Source: Geothrix fuzhouensis (GTDB taxonomy: Bacteria > Acidobacteriota > Holophagae > Holophagales > Holophagaceae). Taken from it: a stretch of DNA of 64,000 nucleotides. The notes beneath the pieces are model-generated. The model was not told the DNA's origin. It saw only the letters and a list, made by a program, of their open reading frames with translations, and searched no databases. How positions within the stretch are numbered: the first letter of the stretch is position 1; each line of letters begins with the position of its first letter. The position numbers and the translations under genes are program-made. Of this stretch, positions 6,952-15,823 are shown piece by piece. The DNA lies in contig NZ_JANHMQ010000002.1 in NCBI RefSeq assembly GCF_024609325.1, positions 248,001 through 312,000 of the forward strand, written 5' to 3'.

Positions 6952-8862
6952 TCATCCGGCCTGACTGTGATTGGCAGGCGTCCAGCCGCGCTCATTCAGG
7001 AGCTTCACGCCCTGGATGCGGGTGAGGCGGAAGGCCATCTCCTCCTGGTGAAGGTGGCAGAAGGCCAGCAGGTGGTCCTCCTGGATGGTGCGCGGGGAAA
7101 CCCGCCGCAGCTGCGTGCGATGGGCGGCCGGGGGCAGGTAGGTGAGTTCCACCATGAGGGTGTGGCCCGCCGCGTATTCGAGGATGCGCTGCACCTCCTC
7201 GGCCAGCTGGTCTTCGCCGCCCAGGTGGAGCATGGGGATGCGCCGCTGGACTTCCTGGTAGAGGGCCGGGTCCTCGTCGTGGAGGCGCTGGAGCGCCGAC
7301 CGCACCATCTGCTGCACGGGCTCCAGGTGGTGGTTCATGCCCTTCTCGTCCACGAAGGCGAGCGCGGCCAGGGCCCACAGGTAGAACTTCTCGTCGGCAT
7401 CCACGCTCAGGGCCAGGAAGCGGCCGGGCTTGGGCATGAAGCCCGCCTGCTTGAGCAGGGCATGGGCGTTGCCATCGCCGCGCACTTCCAGCACGGTGTC
7501 GGACAGCGTGGCCAGCTTGAGGGGCGCCAGTTCCGGGCGCAGCTTCAGTTCATCCGCCAGGTGGGCCGTGCGGGCACGCACGAGCCGCACACCCTGGTGA
7601 ACTTCCACTTCGCCCACGCGGCGGGAGAGGTCCTCCAGCAGCTGGAGCAGGGGCTGGGGCAGGGTCTGCGTGGAGGCGCCCAGGCGCTGGCCCAGTTCCT
7701 CAAGAAGCACACCGGCATCAAGCGCGCGCACCAGGGTGGCGTGGCTCACCCGGAAGGTGCCCATGGCATCCAGGGCTTCCACATCCGCCAACTGGGCCAG
7801 CTGAAGCAGCCGATGGGGATTCTGCAGCAGCGGTGTCAGCAACTCCAAGGTGGGCTGGAGGATCATGGGCTGATCAACCTCCAGGGGCTGCCAGTGGGCG
7901 GCGGTGCCCTTCAGATCGCGCAGCAGGTACTCGTGGGCCAAGGCCTCGCCGTGCTCAGAGAGCCGCAGGTGTGCGTAGCCTTCGTCGGCCTGGATGATGC
8001 CCATGCGTCCCAGGAAGGGCAGGAACACACTGCGAGTGCGCTCTTCGTCCAGGGGGTGGAGGGTCTTGAGGAAGGCCAGGAACGGCTGGACGGCAAGGGC
8101 CTGACCGCGGCGCTCCAGCAGGTGCTGCATGAGGAAGTGGCGGTCTTCGGCGGGGGGCATGCCCCAGGCCTTGAGGTCGTGCTCCAGCAGGCTGGCGAAG
8201 GCGCGCTCGGCCACCCACCGGGGCGGATGGCTGGTGACGGCGGGCAGCAGCGTCTCCACGCGCCCTTCGCGGCTCCAGAGCAGGCCCAGGCGGTGCAGGA
8301 GGGTGAACAGCAGGGTGGCATCCTGTTCCTCCTGGAGCATGGCGTTGCGCTGCATGAGCTGGCCCAGTTCCTTTTTCGCGGGCAGGCCACCCTTCAGCAC
8401 GCGCAGACCCGACACGCAGCGCAGGAGGACGCTCGTGAGGGCCAGGGAGAAGCGGAATGGCTCTGCGGCGTGCATTTTCACGCCTTCAGGTGCCTGGAAA
8501 TTCAAGGCGCCGTCGTCGAAGTCGTCGAGTGCGTCGGCCACCCGCTCGGCCACGGCCCAGCCCTCGCCAGCAGGAAGGATCAGCCCCAGTCCGCGGAGCG
8601 TCTCGATCGCCGGCTCGGCGGGAAGGGTGCCCTCGTTCGCCAGATGTTTCAGTGCTACGAGAGAGCCGCTATCCAGGTCGGCCAGGGTATCGGCCAGACG
8701 CTTGTGATCCTCCAGATGGAAGACCATGGTCTTGAGCAGGCGCATCCGGCCATCCGTCTCATCTTCCCAACGAAGGGGGATGGGCAGCCGGCGCCGCTCG
8801 CAAATGGTCCTGAGCTGCTCATCCGAGCAGTTCGAAAGGAGCTGGTAATGGTTAAGTGGCAT
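6952..8862 (-). CDS. Helicase-associated protein with XPB/Ssl2 N-terminal-like domain
   Basis: This 636-residue protein resembles the helicase-associated proteins that accompany bacterial XPB helicases (Helicase_C_3 / XPB-N domain). The recognisable part is the C-terminal half: the segment around L-R-P-E-L-A-P-L-K-L through V-L-E-V-R-G-D-G is the XPB-N-like fold. The last about 80 residues look WYL-like (L-M-V-E-L-T-Y and a late L-A-F-C-H-L-H). The N-terminal half is helical and winged-helix-like. I chose the ATG at 8862 over a GTG at 8898 because the protein then begins MPLNHYQLL without an odd leader. In actinobacteria its counterpart lies beside the XPB helicase; here the helicase is at 15824. 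Confidence 0.6.
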   Translation of the reverse strand: MPLNHYQLLSNCSDEQLRTICERRRLPIPLRWEDETDGRMRLLKTMVFHLEDHKRLADTLADLDSGSLVALKHLANEGTLPAEPAIETLRGLGLILPAGEGWAVAERVADALDDFDDGALNFQAPEGVKMHAAEPFRFSLALTSVLLRCVSGLRVLKGGLPAKKELGQLMQRNAMLQEEQDATLLFTLLHRLGLLWSREGRVETLLPAVTSHPPRWVAERAFASLLEHDLKAWGMPPAEDRHFLMQHLLERRGQALAVQPFLAFLKTLHPLDEERTRSVFLPFLGRMGIIQADEGYAHLRLSEHGEALAHEYLLRDLKGTAAHWQPLEVDQPMILQPTLELLTPLLQNPHRLLQLAQLADVEALDAMGTFRVSHATLVRALDAGVLLEELGQRLGASTQTLPQPLLQLLEDLSRRVGEVEVHQGVRLVRARTAHLADELKLRPELAPLKLATLSDTVLEVRGDGNAHALLKQAGFMPKPGRFLALSVDADEKFYLWALAALAFVDEKGMNHHLEPVQQMVRSALQRLHDEDPALYQEVQRRIPMLHLGGEDQLAEEVQRILEYAAGHTLMVELTYLPPAAHRTQLRRVSPRTIQEDHLLAFCHLHQEEMAFRLTRIQGVKLLNERGWTPANHSQAG

Positions 8863-8974
8863 GGACACCTGAGTACAGATGATCCTGCAGTGTCCCACGG
8901 AACCTCGGAACGCTCACGCGGAAAAAATGCCCGGTATGCCGGGCGCTTTCCCGCGCCGTTGGAAAGTCTTCTGG

Positions 8975-11900
8975 CTAGTCGAGAACCTTGATCTGGGGGC
9001 GGCGTCCCGTGGCGCCGCGGCTGAGGGCCAGGTCGAAGCGCTTCGCCCGGGTTGTGAAGGTCTGGCGACCTCCTGAGAGGATGGCGATGACTTCGCCGGT
9101 ATCCGCGTCGCGGACCAGGGCGGCTGGATGGAGCGTTGCGTCCCAGGTGAGCTGGACCTTGTCTTCCGAGAGGCGCTGAACCTCGGGTGACAGGGCCACG
9201 CCCGCGGTGGCGCCGAGGCTGGCGAGCGTCTTTCCGCCCTTCATGACCCTCAACCCGGCGATGGTGTCCAACGTGGTCGCGTCGATCGGGAGCGCCATGA
9301 CGAAGTGGCTCTCGTGGCCTTTGGGCCAGCAGCCCAGCTCCATGAGTTCGATGGGCGCGGTGAAGACGGCAACGTTCTTCTGGTCCACGCATTCCAGCGC
9401 GTATTCCCCCGTCTTGGCCGCTGTGGATGGGAGTGCCCGGGTCCGGAAGGAGGGGAGGATCTCAACCTCGCCATTGTCGTGGACGATCCCCCGGACGATC
9501 AGGCACTCCTGGGCCGCCGCCTGTTCCCTGGCCTGCGCCTTGGGCAGGGGGGCCTCCCCGGTGCCCACCGTGAGGAAGCCGCCGGTGGCCCCTCGGAAAT
9601 CCAGGATCTTCTTGTAGACGTAGTCGCTGACCCAGTCGGGTGAGCAGTAGCCCATGATGTCCTTGTAGGTGGTCGGTGCTTTCAGCAGACCCGCGGTGGT
9701 GTCGTAGCCCCAGACGCCGATGAGCCCGCCGGCGTAGGGGTAGTTGGGATCGGGGTTGGCGGCGCTTCCGCAGGGGCTGTGCTGCCGGCCCATGTTGTGG
9801 CCGGTCTCGTGGGCGAAGACTTCCGGGAAATTGCCTCCATCCTGATAGCCCGTCTTGTCCCACCCGATGGCGGTGCGGTATTTAAACGGGGTGGTCGGAT
9901 CCGGGGGAACATAACCGACGCCGGCTACGCCAGAGGTGTAGCTGACGTTCAGGGCACCGAAGTAATAGCGATCGGAGGTGCCATCCAGCAGGTGCTTGGC
10001 CGTGAGGTCGCTGAGCAGCGTGTCCCAGCCAGTGCCGTCGTCCTTGAGGGTCACCGAGGAGGTGAAGGTGGCGCCCACGGTGACGTCCACGCCGGCCACG
10101 GGATACATCTGTGCCAGCCGGGCGACCCAGGCGCCCTTGTTGGCCTCGGTGATGTTCCCGGTGCCGGTGGAAAGCGCGACCGGGAAGATGGTGGTCCGGA
10201 AGGTGGGGACGGCGATCCCGCTGAAGCTGCGCACCTGCGCGTTGTTGGTTTTGTCGGCTTCTGGAATGAGGCCGCCCGGGTCGATCTCGGCGCTGATCAG
10301 GTACACCCCTTGGATGATCAGGGTGAGGTCCGTCCCCGGAACGGCCAGGTTCCAGCTGGAGGCAAGGCTGGATTCATCCAGCGAGGTGGGGACACCGGAC
10401 CGGGTGGCGGCGACGACCTTCGGATAGCCCGGAACAGGCACCGCGTTGTTATCCATGACCGAGATCTTCACGGAGGGGGTCGCGGTGTTGGCCTGGTTGG
10501 CCAGCACGAAGGCCCGGATCAGGCCGTCCTTTCCAGCCACGATGGGGACGGATCCGTACAGATCCTGGGTGCTCTGGGTGAGCTGCACGTTCTCCACATG
10601 GAGGTCGAGGGTGGTGCTGGCGGTGTTGACCGTGAAGGTCTGCGTCGACGTCCCGCCCGGAGTGGTGATGACCAGGTTGCCGCTCGTGGCGCCGGCAGGC
10701 ACGGTGAAGGTGAGCTGGGAGGGGCTGAGGCTGGTGGGCTGGATGGTCTGGCCGTTCAAGGTCAGCGTGGTGCCCGGATAGCCCAGGTAGCTGCCCGCGA
10801 TGACCACGGGCGTTCCGATCGGACCCTGGGTCGGATTCACGCCGGTGACGACAGGGACTCCGTAGGTCACGGAGAAGTTCGTGGTGGAAGCGCCCGTGCC
10901 TTGCGCGTTCGAGATCGTGATGGGTGCGTTGCCAATGGCCGCGTTGGCAGGGATCGCGGCCGCCAAACTGGTGCCGTCCGTGAGGGCGATGGTCGCGCCG
11001 GCACCGCCGATGGTCATGCCCGTCAGCCCGAAGAAGTTCATGCCCGAGACCTGGATGACGCCTTCCCCGGCAAGGCCGGAGGTGGGGGTGAAGCTGGAGA
11101 TGATCGGCTTGAGGTCGGCAGCGGGAGCCGCGAGGTTGGCCACGACATCATCGAGCAGGAAGCTGGTGGCGTTCTGGGCGTCCTCCTGGCTCTTGAAGGA
11201 CAGACGGATGACCTGTCCCTTGTAGGGAAGCAGGTCCACGGTATAGGCCGTATAGTCGGCGGCGTTGAGGTTGGTCTTGGTGAGCAGGGTACCCAGAGAG
11301 GTGCCATACGTGTTCAGTGCCTCCACGATGACGGAATCCTTGACTCCCCCTCCCGTGGGTTCGGCGGTGATGATCTTCAGGTAGAAGGTGGCGTTGGCAG
11401 CCTGGGCCGTGGCCGGGATGTAGAGGTCCTGAGTGATCTGATCCGACTGCACCGACCCGTACCCGCCCAGCCAGGCATACTGGGTTCCGCTATGGGGCAC
11501 CACGCCTGTGGAGCCGGTCGAGGCGCCCTGGATGATGCCGGTATCCCCTTTCCAGATGACGGGCGAGGCCTGCTCGAAGCCCGTATTCATGAGCACCTGG
11601 ATGGAGCTGTTGACCGAATAGGAGCTGGCGGAGGTGGCGGTGCCGCCTGGGGTGGTCACCGACAGGGTTCCAGCCGTCAGGCCGGAGGGGGCAGTGGCCT
11701 GGATTTCCGTATCACTGGTGACTGTGAAGTCGGCGGCAAGGGTGCCGTTGAACTGCACCTGCGAGGTGCCCACGAAGTGCGTGCCCGTGAGAGTGACCAC
11801 CGTACCGGCCGTGAGCGCCGTCGGCGTGAAGGCTGTGAGGGTGGGAGCCAGGGCCAAGTCGACCGTGAAGGAGGGGGAGGTGGTGAAGCCAGCGGGTGTG

Positions 11901-12199
11901 GTGACCCGGACAGGCCCTGTGGTGGCACTGCCAGGCACCACGGCGTCGATCTCGGAGGCGCTTACGACCTTGAAGGAGAATGCGGCTCGCCCGTTGAAGG
12001 AGACGGCCGTGGCGCCTAGCAGGTTTGTTCCGGCAAGGGCCACTGTCGCGCCGGGGGCCCCATGGGTGGGATTCACCCCGCTGAGGGTCGGCGCCGTGGA
12101 GGGGGCAGGTGGCGGGGTGGACGAACCACCCCCACCTCCACACGCCAGGAACGTCATTGCTGCCGCAAGGGCGAGGCATCGGATGGGTAGGTGGCGCAT
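8975..12199 (-). CDS. Secreted lipoprotein with TIG/IPT repeats and a zinc metalloprotease domain
   Basis: This 1074-residue protein has a lipoprotein signal ending M-T-F-L-A-C followed by a Gly-rich linker and a Pro-rich stretch. Next come two TIG/IPT immunoglobulin-like repeats (about 35-200), a jelly-roll-like segment (about 205-360), two more TIG repeats (about 365-525) and a CARDB-like segment. A metzincin-type protease domain follows. The motif HETGHNMGRQH supplies the three zinc histidines and the catalytic glutamate, and is followed by S-P-C-G. About 200 more residues follow the protease domain. The start at 12199 has GGAG six bases upstream and places the signal correctly. It is probably a surface protease or adhesin; the substrate is unknown. 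Confidence 0.75.
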   Translation of the reverse strand: MRHLPIRCLALAAAMTFLACGGGGGSSTPPPAPSTAPTLSGVNPTHGAPGATVALAGTNLLGATAVSFNGRAAFSFKVVSASEIDAVVPGSATTGPVRVTTPAGFTTSPSFTVDLALAPTLTAFTPTALTAGTVVTLTGTHFVGTSQVQFNGTLAADFTVTSDTEIQATAPSGLTAGTLSVTTPGGTATSASSYSVNSSIQVLMNTGFEQASPVIWKGDTGIIQGASTGSTGVVPHSGTQYAWLGGYGSVQSDQITQDLYIPATAQAANATFYLKIITAEPTGGGVKDSVIVEALNTYGTSLGTLLTKTNLNAADYTAYTVDLLPYKGQVIRLSFKSQEDAQNATSFLLDDVVANLAAPAADLKPIISSFTPTSGLAGEGVIQVSGMNFFGLTGMTIGGAGATIALTDGTSLAAAIPANAAIGNAPITISNAQGTGASTTNFSVTYGVPVVTGVNPTQGPIGTPVVIAGSYLGYPGTTLTLNGQTIQPTSLSPSQLTFTVPAGATSGNLVITTPGGTSTQTFTVNTASTTLDLHVENVQLTQSTQDLYGSVPIVAGKDGLIRAFVLANQANTATPSVKISVMDNNAVPVPGYPKVVAATRSGVPTSLDESSLASSWNLAVPGTDLTLIIQGVYLISAEIDPGGLIPEADKTNNAQVRSFSGIAVPTFRTTIFPVALSTGTGNITEANKGAWVARLAQMYPVAGVDVTVGATFTSSVTLKDDGTGWDTLLSDLTAKHLLDGTSDRYYFGALNVSYTSGVAGVGYVPPDPTTPFKYRTAIGWDKTGYQDGGNFPEVFAHETGHNMGRQHSPCGSAANPDPNYPYAGGLIGVWGYDTTAGLLKAPTTYKDIMGYCSPDWVSDYVYKKILDFRGATGGFLTVGTGEAPLPKAQAREQAAAQECLIVRGIVHDNGEVEILPSFRTRALPSTAAKTGEYALECVDQKNVAVFTAPIELMELGCWPKGHESHFVMALPIDATTLDTIAGLRVMKGGKTLASLGATAGVALSPEVQRLSEDKVQLTWDATLHPAALVRDADTGEVIAILSGGRQTFTTRAKRFDLALSRGATGRRPQIKVLD

Positions 12200-12331
12200 G
12201 GTGGCTCCGCAGAGATCGTTCCGCGAATCCATCAGTCAGCGGATCCAGGAGATCCTTACGTTACCTGACAATTTCGCCATTGATGACTTGAAAATCCTGA
12301 TTGCTATGAAGGAGGATACTCCCTAATCCTA

Positions 12332-12919
12332 TCACTGGCCGGAGAGGGTGCCCACCGTGATGGTGATGGGCGAGACAAGGGCTCCCGTGCCGTCGAGCAC
12401 CTGGCCCTTGGTGGCGTCAGCGTTAAGACTGACGGTGCCCGAGGGCTGGGAGGCCTTGAGGTCCAGGGCGATGCGCAGCAAGGGGGCATTCAGAGAGACG
12501 GGGGTTCCGGTTCCTTTCTGCGCTGCCGTGACCTGGAGGGTGCCACCGGTGACTTTGCCCCTGAGGATTTGGGGGGCGCTGCCGAGGTTGAAGGCCGTGC
12601 CGTTCTGGACGAAGGTGCCGGCGGTATCCGTGGCCGCGACGTTGGTCCAGGCCACCTTGGCGGGGTCCGCGCTGAAGGTGGCGGTGATGCCGCTGCCCGT
12701 CGCGGACGCTGGTCCCACGAGGTCCAGCACGAGGTGGGTGGAGGTGGAGAGGGGGATGTTCTTTTTAAGCAGGTAGGTGCCCGAGGTGGGGTCAACGTAG
12801 CTGAGGCTCGTGGCCGTGGGTGGCGGTGCGGAGGACCCACCGCCTCCGCCGCCGCAGGCCAGGAAGCCCGTGAGCGCCAGGGCGGCGGAAGCGGAAAGGA
12901 ACTTGGTCATCGGAGTCAT
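12332..12919 (-). CDS. Lipoprotein with a possible cohesin-like domain
   Basis: This 195-residue protein has a lipoprotein signal (T-G-F-L-A-C followed by six glycines) and a Pro-rich linker. One beta-rich domain of about 145 residues follows, with the order expected of cohesins: a G-x-x-A-T-F-S-A-D-P-A-K-V strand, a G-T-A-F-N-L segment, L-L-R-I-A-L-D-L-K-A and a final G-T-V-S-L-N-A-D. The start at 12919 is preceded by GAGGAG at six bases. It follows the dockerin-bearing gene by 10 bases, so they share an operon. The cohesin assignment is tentative, from pattern and context; an unrelated beta-sandwich is possible. Confidence 0.55.
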   Translation of the reverse strand: MTPMTKFLSASAALALTGFLACGGGGGGSSAPPPTATSLSYVDPTSGTYLLKKNIPLSTSTHLVLDLVGPASATGSGITATFSADPAKVAWTNVAATDTAGTFVQNGTAFNLGSAPQILRGKVTGGTLQVTAAQKGTGTPVSLNAPLLRIALDLKASQPSGTVSLNADATKGQVLDGTGALVSPITITVGTLSGQ

Positions 12920-12929
12920 GGTCAGCTCC

Positions 12930-15638
12930 TCACAGGCCAGCGAGCAGGAGGGCGAGGTCCGTGTCATCCACCCTACCGTCGCCATTCAGATCGCAGGTGC
13001 CGTTGGTGGTGCCGTAGTACTTCGCGAAGAAAAGCAGGTCGCGCAGATCCACCACGCCGTCAGCGTTCAGGTCCAGGGCCCCCGCCGTTTTGAGTTCCCA
13101 CACCCCGCGTCCAAAGGTGGCGGCACGCAGCAGGCTGCCGTCCGGGGCTACGTACAGGTCCCGCACGGCGACCAGAGGCAGGTTGCTGCCGAAGCGATTC
13201 CAGGTGGAGCCGCCATTGCCGCTCACATACACGCCAAAATCCGTGCCTGCGTACACCTTGTTGGCGACCAGGGGATCGGCCTTCACCACATGGACCGGAA
13301 TGCCGAAAGGGAAGCCGTTGCTGGCGGTGGCGCTGCCATCGAGGGCCGTCCAGCTGGCGCCACCGTTGGTGCTCTTCCATAGGTGGTTGGCGGTGCTGCT
13401 GGGGGCCACTGATCCCACGTACACCGTCGTGGGGCTGGTGCGGTCGAACTCGATGCAGCTGAGATAGGAGGCGTTTCCCGGCAGGGTTCCGCCCTTGCTC
13501 CAGGAACCGCCGCCGCTGGACGTCAGGTAGACCCGCGCCTGGTTGGCCGCAATGCCCAGTGTGTTCGGATCGCTGGCGGAGGCCGCCAGGTTGCGGATGA
13601 ACAGCTCGGTTGTCGAGGTGGTGGAGGACATGTTCAGTGGCGCCGGCAGGCCACTGGTGCCGAGAGCCGCCCAGCTGGCCCCGAAGCTGGTGCTCTGGTA
13701 GACCTTCCCATTGGTGGACGTGTAGATCACCGCTGGACGGGGCGTATCACCCGGGGCCAGCTTGGGTGCAAAGGGCGCGAGATCCTTATTATTCGCCTCC
13801 GTGATGCCCGAGATGGCTTCATTGAAGGTGCTGCCGCCGTTGGTGCTGCGCCAGATGTCCGTGTAGTAGATGCTGCCCAGCACCTGGGCACCGTCCGCGG
13901 GATGGAAGACCGTCGCGAAGCCGTCACCGCCGATCATGTCCTCGAAGACGCCTTCAGTGCCCGTAAGCGTGCCTCCGGGAGAGGCGGGCTGGCGCAGGCG
14001 GGTGCCGTTGTCCTGGAGACCCAAGGAGATCCTCCACTTCGAATCCGAGGGGTTGGTCGCCGCGGTGGAACCCACGTTGGAGGCCATGTGTGAAGCCAGG
14101 CCTTTGTTGCGGCGGTTGTCCAGGAAGGTGAGGTCAAAGGACGAGGTGGGGATCGTGGCGCGGAAGGGATCCAACACCACGGCCAGGCCGCCGTCGTTGG
14201 CGACATAGAGGGTGGTTCCGGTGGGTGACCAGGCCGTGGCGTGGGAATCCGCATGGGCATAGACGTGGCCGCTGCCGAACCAGTGGGTGAGCTGGACCCA
14301 GTTCACGCCGCCATCGGTCGAGCGGTAGAGGGCGAGGTTGGCCCCGACGAAGATCCGGGATGGGCTGTTGGGATCCACCGCGAGCCCTTGGTTGTACCAG
14401 CCCTGGCCGCCATCGCTGGTCATCTGGGAGCCTGTGCCCTGGAAGAGGCCACCGCTCACCGTGGGGGCCGCCTGCCAGGTCCAGGTCACGCCTTTGTCGA
14501 GGCTCTTCAGGACGCCACGGGCGACCACTGTGCTGCTGGAGTTGGTGGTGTCTTCGAGGATGGCGTAGGCGGTGACCCCATCGTGGGCAGCCGCGATGGT
14601 GATCCGACCCGGCGTGAAACCGAGGGTGGTGCTGCTGGGCAGGGTGGCCTGCGTCCAGGAGGTGCCCGCATCGCTGGAATAGTAGATGGTGCCGGTGCTG
14701 GTGGACCCGCTGGTGGCTTCCACGGAGCACACAAGGTCTGTGCCGGTGACCTTCTGCACCGACCAGACCTGACCCGTGGACGGTCCTCCCGTCGCGGCGA
14801 CGAACGAGGCTCCGCCGTCGGTGGAGACCCGGAGGCCGCTGTTGGTGCCCCAGAGGAGGTGGTTGGCATCGAGGGGCAGGATGGCGTAGGACCGGGTGGC
14901 GGCGCCGAGGCTGGCGGTGGGGGCGGCAGTCCAGGTGGTACCCCCGTCCGTGGTCTTGTAGAAGCCGCGGCCTTCGGCGTCGAAGGCATCGCCAGCGCCC
15001 AGGTAGAGGACGTTGGGATCGGTCGGGCTCATGGCCAGGGCGCCCACGGAGACATTACCTCCGCTGCTGCTGGTGGGCAGGGCGTCGGTGACGGAATACC
15101 AGGTCCAATCGCTGGTCGACGCGGGATCGGCGTTGTCGCAGCGGAAGACGCCGCCGCCGCTGGCGGCGAGGTAGAGCGTGGGGGCCGTGGGATGGGGCAC
15201 AATCGCCACGGGCCGACCGCTGTCGATATCGGGGCTGGTGTTGGTGAGCTGCGAGAAGGGTCCTAGGTTCCTCCAGGTGCCACCCACGCCGGCCGGGCCG
15301 GAGATCAGGGCCGCTGGCAGGGCGGAACCGGTCAGCGGCTGAGCCACAGGAGCTGCGGATCCGCTGATCTGGAGGCGCCGGGGTGACCAGATGCGGGCCT
15401 CTTGCGTGGCCATCCGGTTCTTGTAGTCCAGGTAGTCCGGGCTGGCGAGGCCGCCGAACCAGAAAAGGTTCCAATCCCGGCGCAGGTCTGCCCGGTCATG
15501 CCCGCTGAGGACATGGGAGGTCCTGCGGTAGGGCAGATCCCGGCGCCGCTCACCGGGGTTGCCCTCCTGGGCCGCCAGGCCGGACAGGGCTGCGAACAAG
15601 ATGAGGAGGGAGAGGAATTTGGTGGCCCGGCCGTTCAT
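12930..15638 (-). CDS. Exported Asp-box (BNR/sortilin-type) repeat protein with C-terminal dockerin
   Basis: This 902-residue protein has a signal peptide (about 1-23). The long beta-propeller region carries about ten Asp-box motifs of the form S-x-D-G-G-x-x-W (for example TTDGGTTW, SSDAGTSW, STNGGASW), as in sortilin, BNR and GH74-type propellers. The last about 55 residues contain two calcium-loop repeats, D-L-N-A-D-G-V-V-D and D-L-N-G-D-G-R-V-D-D, the signature of a type I dockerin. The start at 15638 has GGAG upstream. The following gene, 10 bases on, is a lipoprotein that could carry a matching cohesin. The catalytic activity, if any, is unknown. Confidence 0.75.
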   Translation of the reverse strand: MNGRATKFLSLLILFAALSGLAAQEGNPGERRRDLPYRRTSHVLSGHDRADLRRDWNLFWFGGLASPDYLDYKNRMATQEARIWSPRRLQISGSAAPVAQPLTGSALPAALISGPAGVGGTWRNLGPFSQLTNTSPDIDSGRPVAIVPHPTAPTLYLAASGGGVFRCDNADPASTSDWTWYSVTDALPTSSSGGNVSVGALAMSPTDPNVLYLGAGDAFDAEGRGFYKTTDGGTTWTAAPTASLGAATRSYAILPLDANHLLWGTNSGLRVSTDGGASFVAATGGPSTGQVWSVQKVTGTDLVCSVEATSGSTSTGTIYYSSDAGTSWTQATLPSSTTLGFTPGRITIAAAHDGVTAYAILEDTTNSSSTVVARGVLKSLDKGVTWTWQAAPTVSGGLFQGTGSQMTSDGGQGWYNQGLAVDPNSPSRIFVGANLALYRSTDGGVNWVQLTHWFGSGHVYAHADSHATAWSPTGTTLYVANDGGLAVVLDPFRATIPTSSFDLTFLDNRRNKGLASHMASNVGSTAATNPSDSKWRISLGLQDNGTRLRQPASPGGTLTGTEGVFEDMIGGDGFATVFHPADGAQVLGSIYYTDIWRSTNGGSTFNEAISGITEANNKDLAPFAPKLAPGDTPRPAVIYTSTNGKVYQSTSFGASWAALGTSGLPAPLNMSSTTSTTELFIRNLAASASDPNTLGIAANQARVYLTSSGGGSWSKGGTLPGNASYLSCIEFDRTSPTTVYVGSVAPSSTANHLWKSTNGGASWTALDGSATASNGFPFGIPVHVVKADPLVANKVYAGTDFGVYVSGNGGSTWNRFGSNLPLVAVRDLYVAPDGSLLRAATFGRGVWELKTAGALDLNADGVVDLRDLLFFAKYYGTTNGTCDLNGDGRVDDTDLALLLAGL

Positions 15639-15823
15639 AGACGTCTCCAGGGAGCATCCCTGGCCCGGAGGGAACGGAATGGGGGCCAGGGGTTTCAAAC
15701 TATACGACAGCCAAAGGCCCGTGCCAGTTGGGTTTTCATACTTCCACCGGGCATTCGATTGGAGCCTTCCGTTGACCCTGCCGCCGGGGGCCCCTAGGCT
15801 GAAGGTTTGGGTCTGCCGCCACC

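Noticed and set aside
6922-8991. 689-codon open frame opposite the XPB-N protein
   Set aside because: Shadow of the minus-strand gene; rich in Gln, His and Gly, without motifs or a credible start.
9779-12019. 746-codon plus-strand frame opposite the metalloprotease
   Set aside because: Shadow frame; the minus strand has the signal peptide, TIG repeats and zinc motif.
12200-12326. Short plus-strand frame ending near 12326
   Set aside because: It lies in the leader of the minus-strand metalloprotease gene, with no ribosome site or recognised product.
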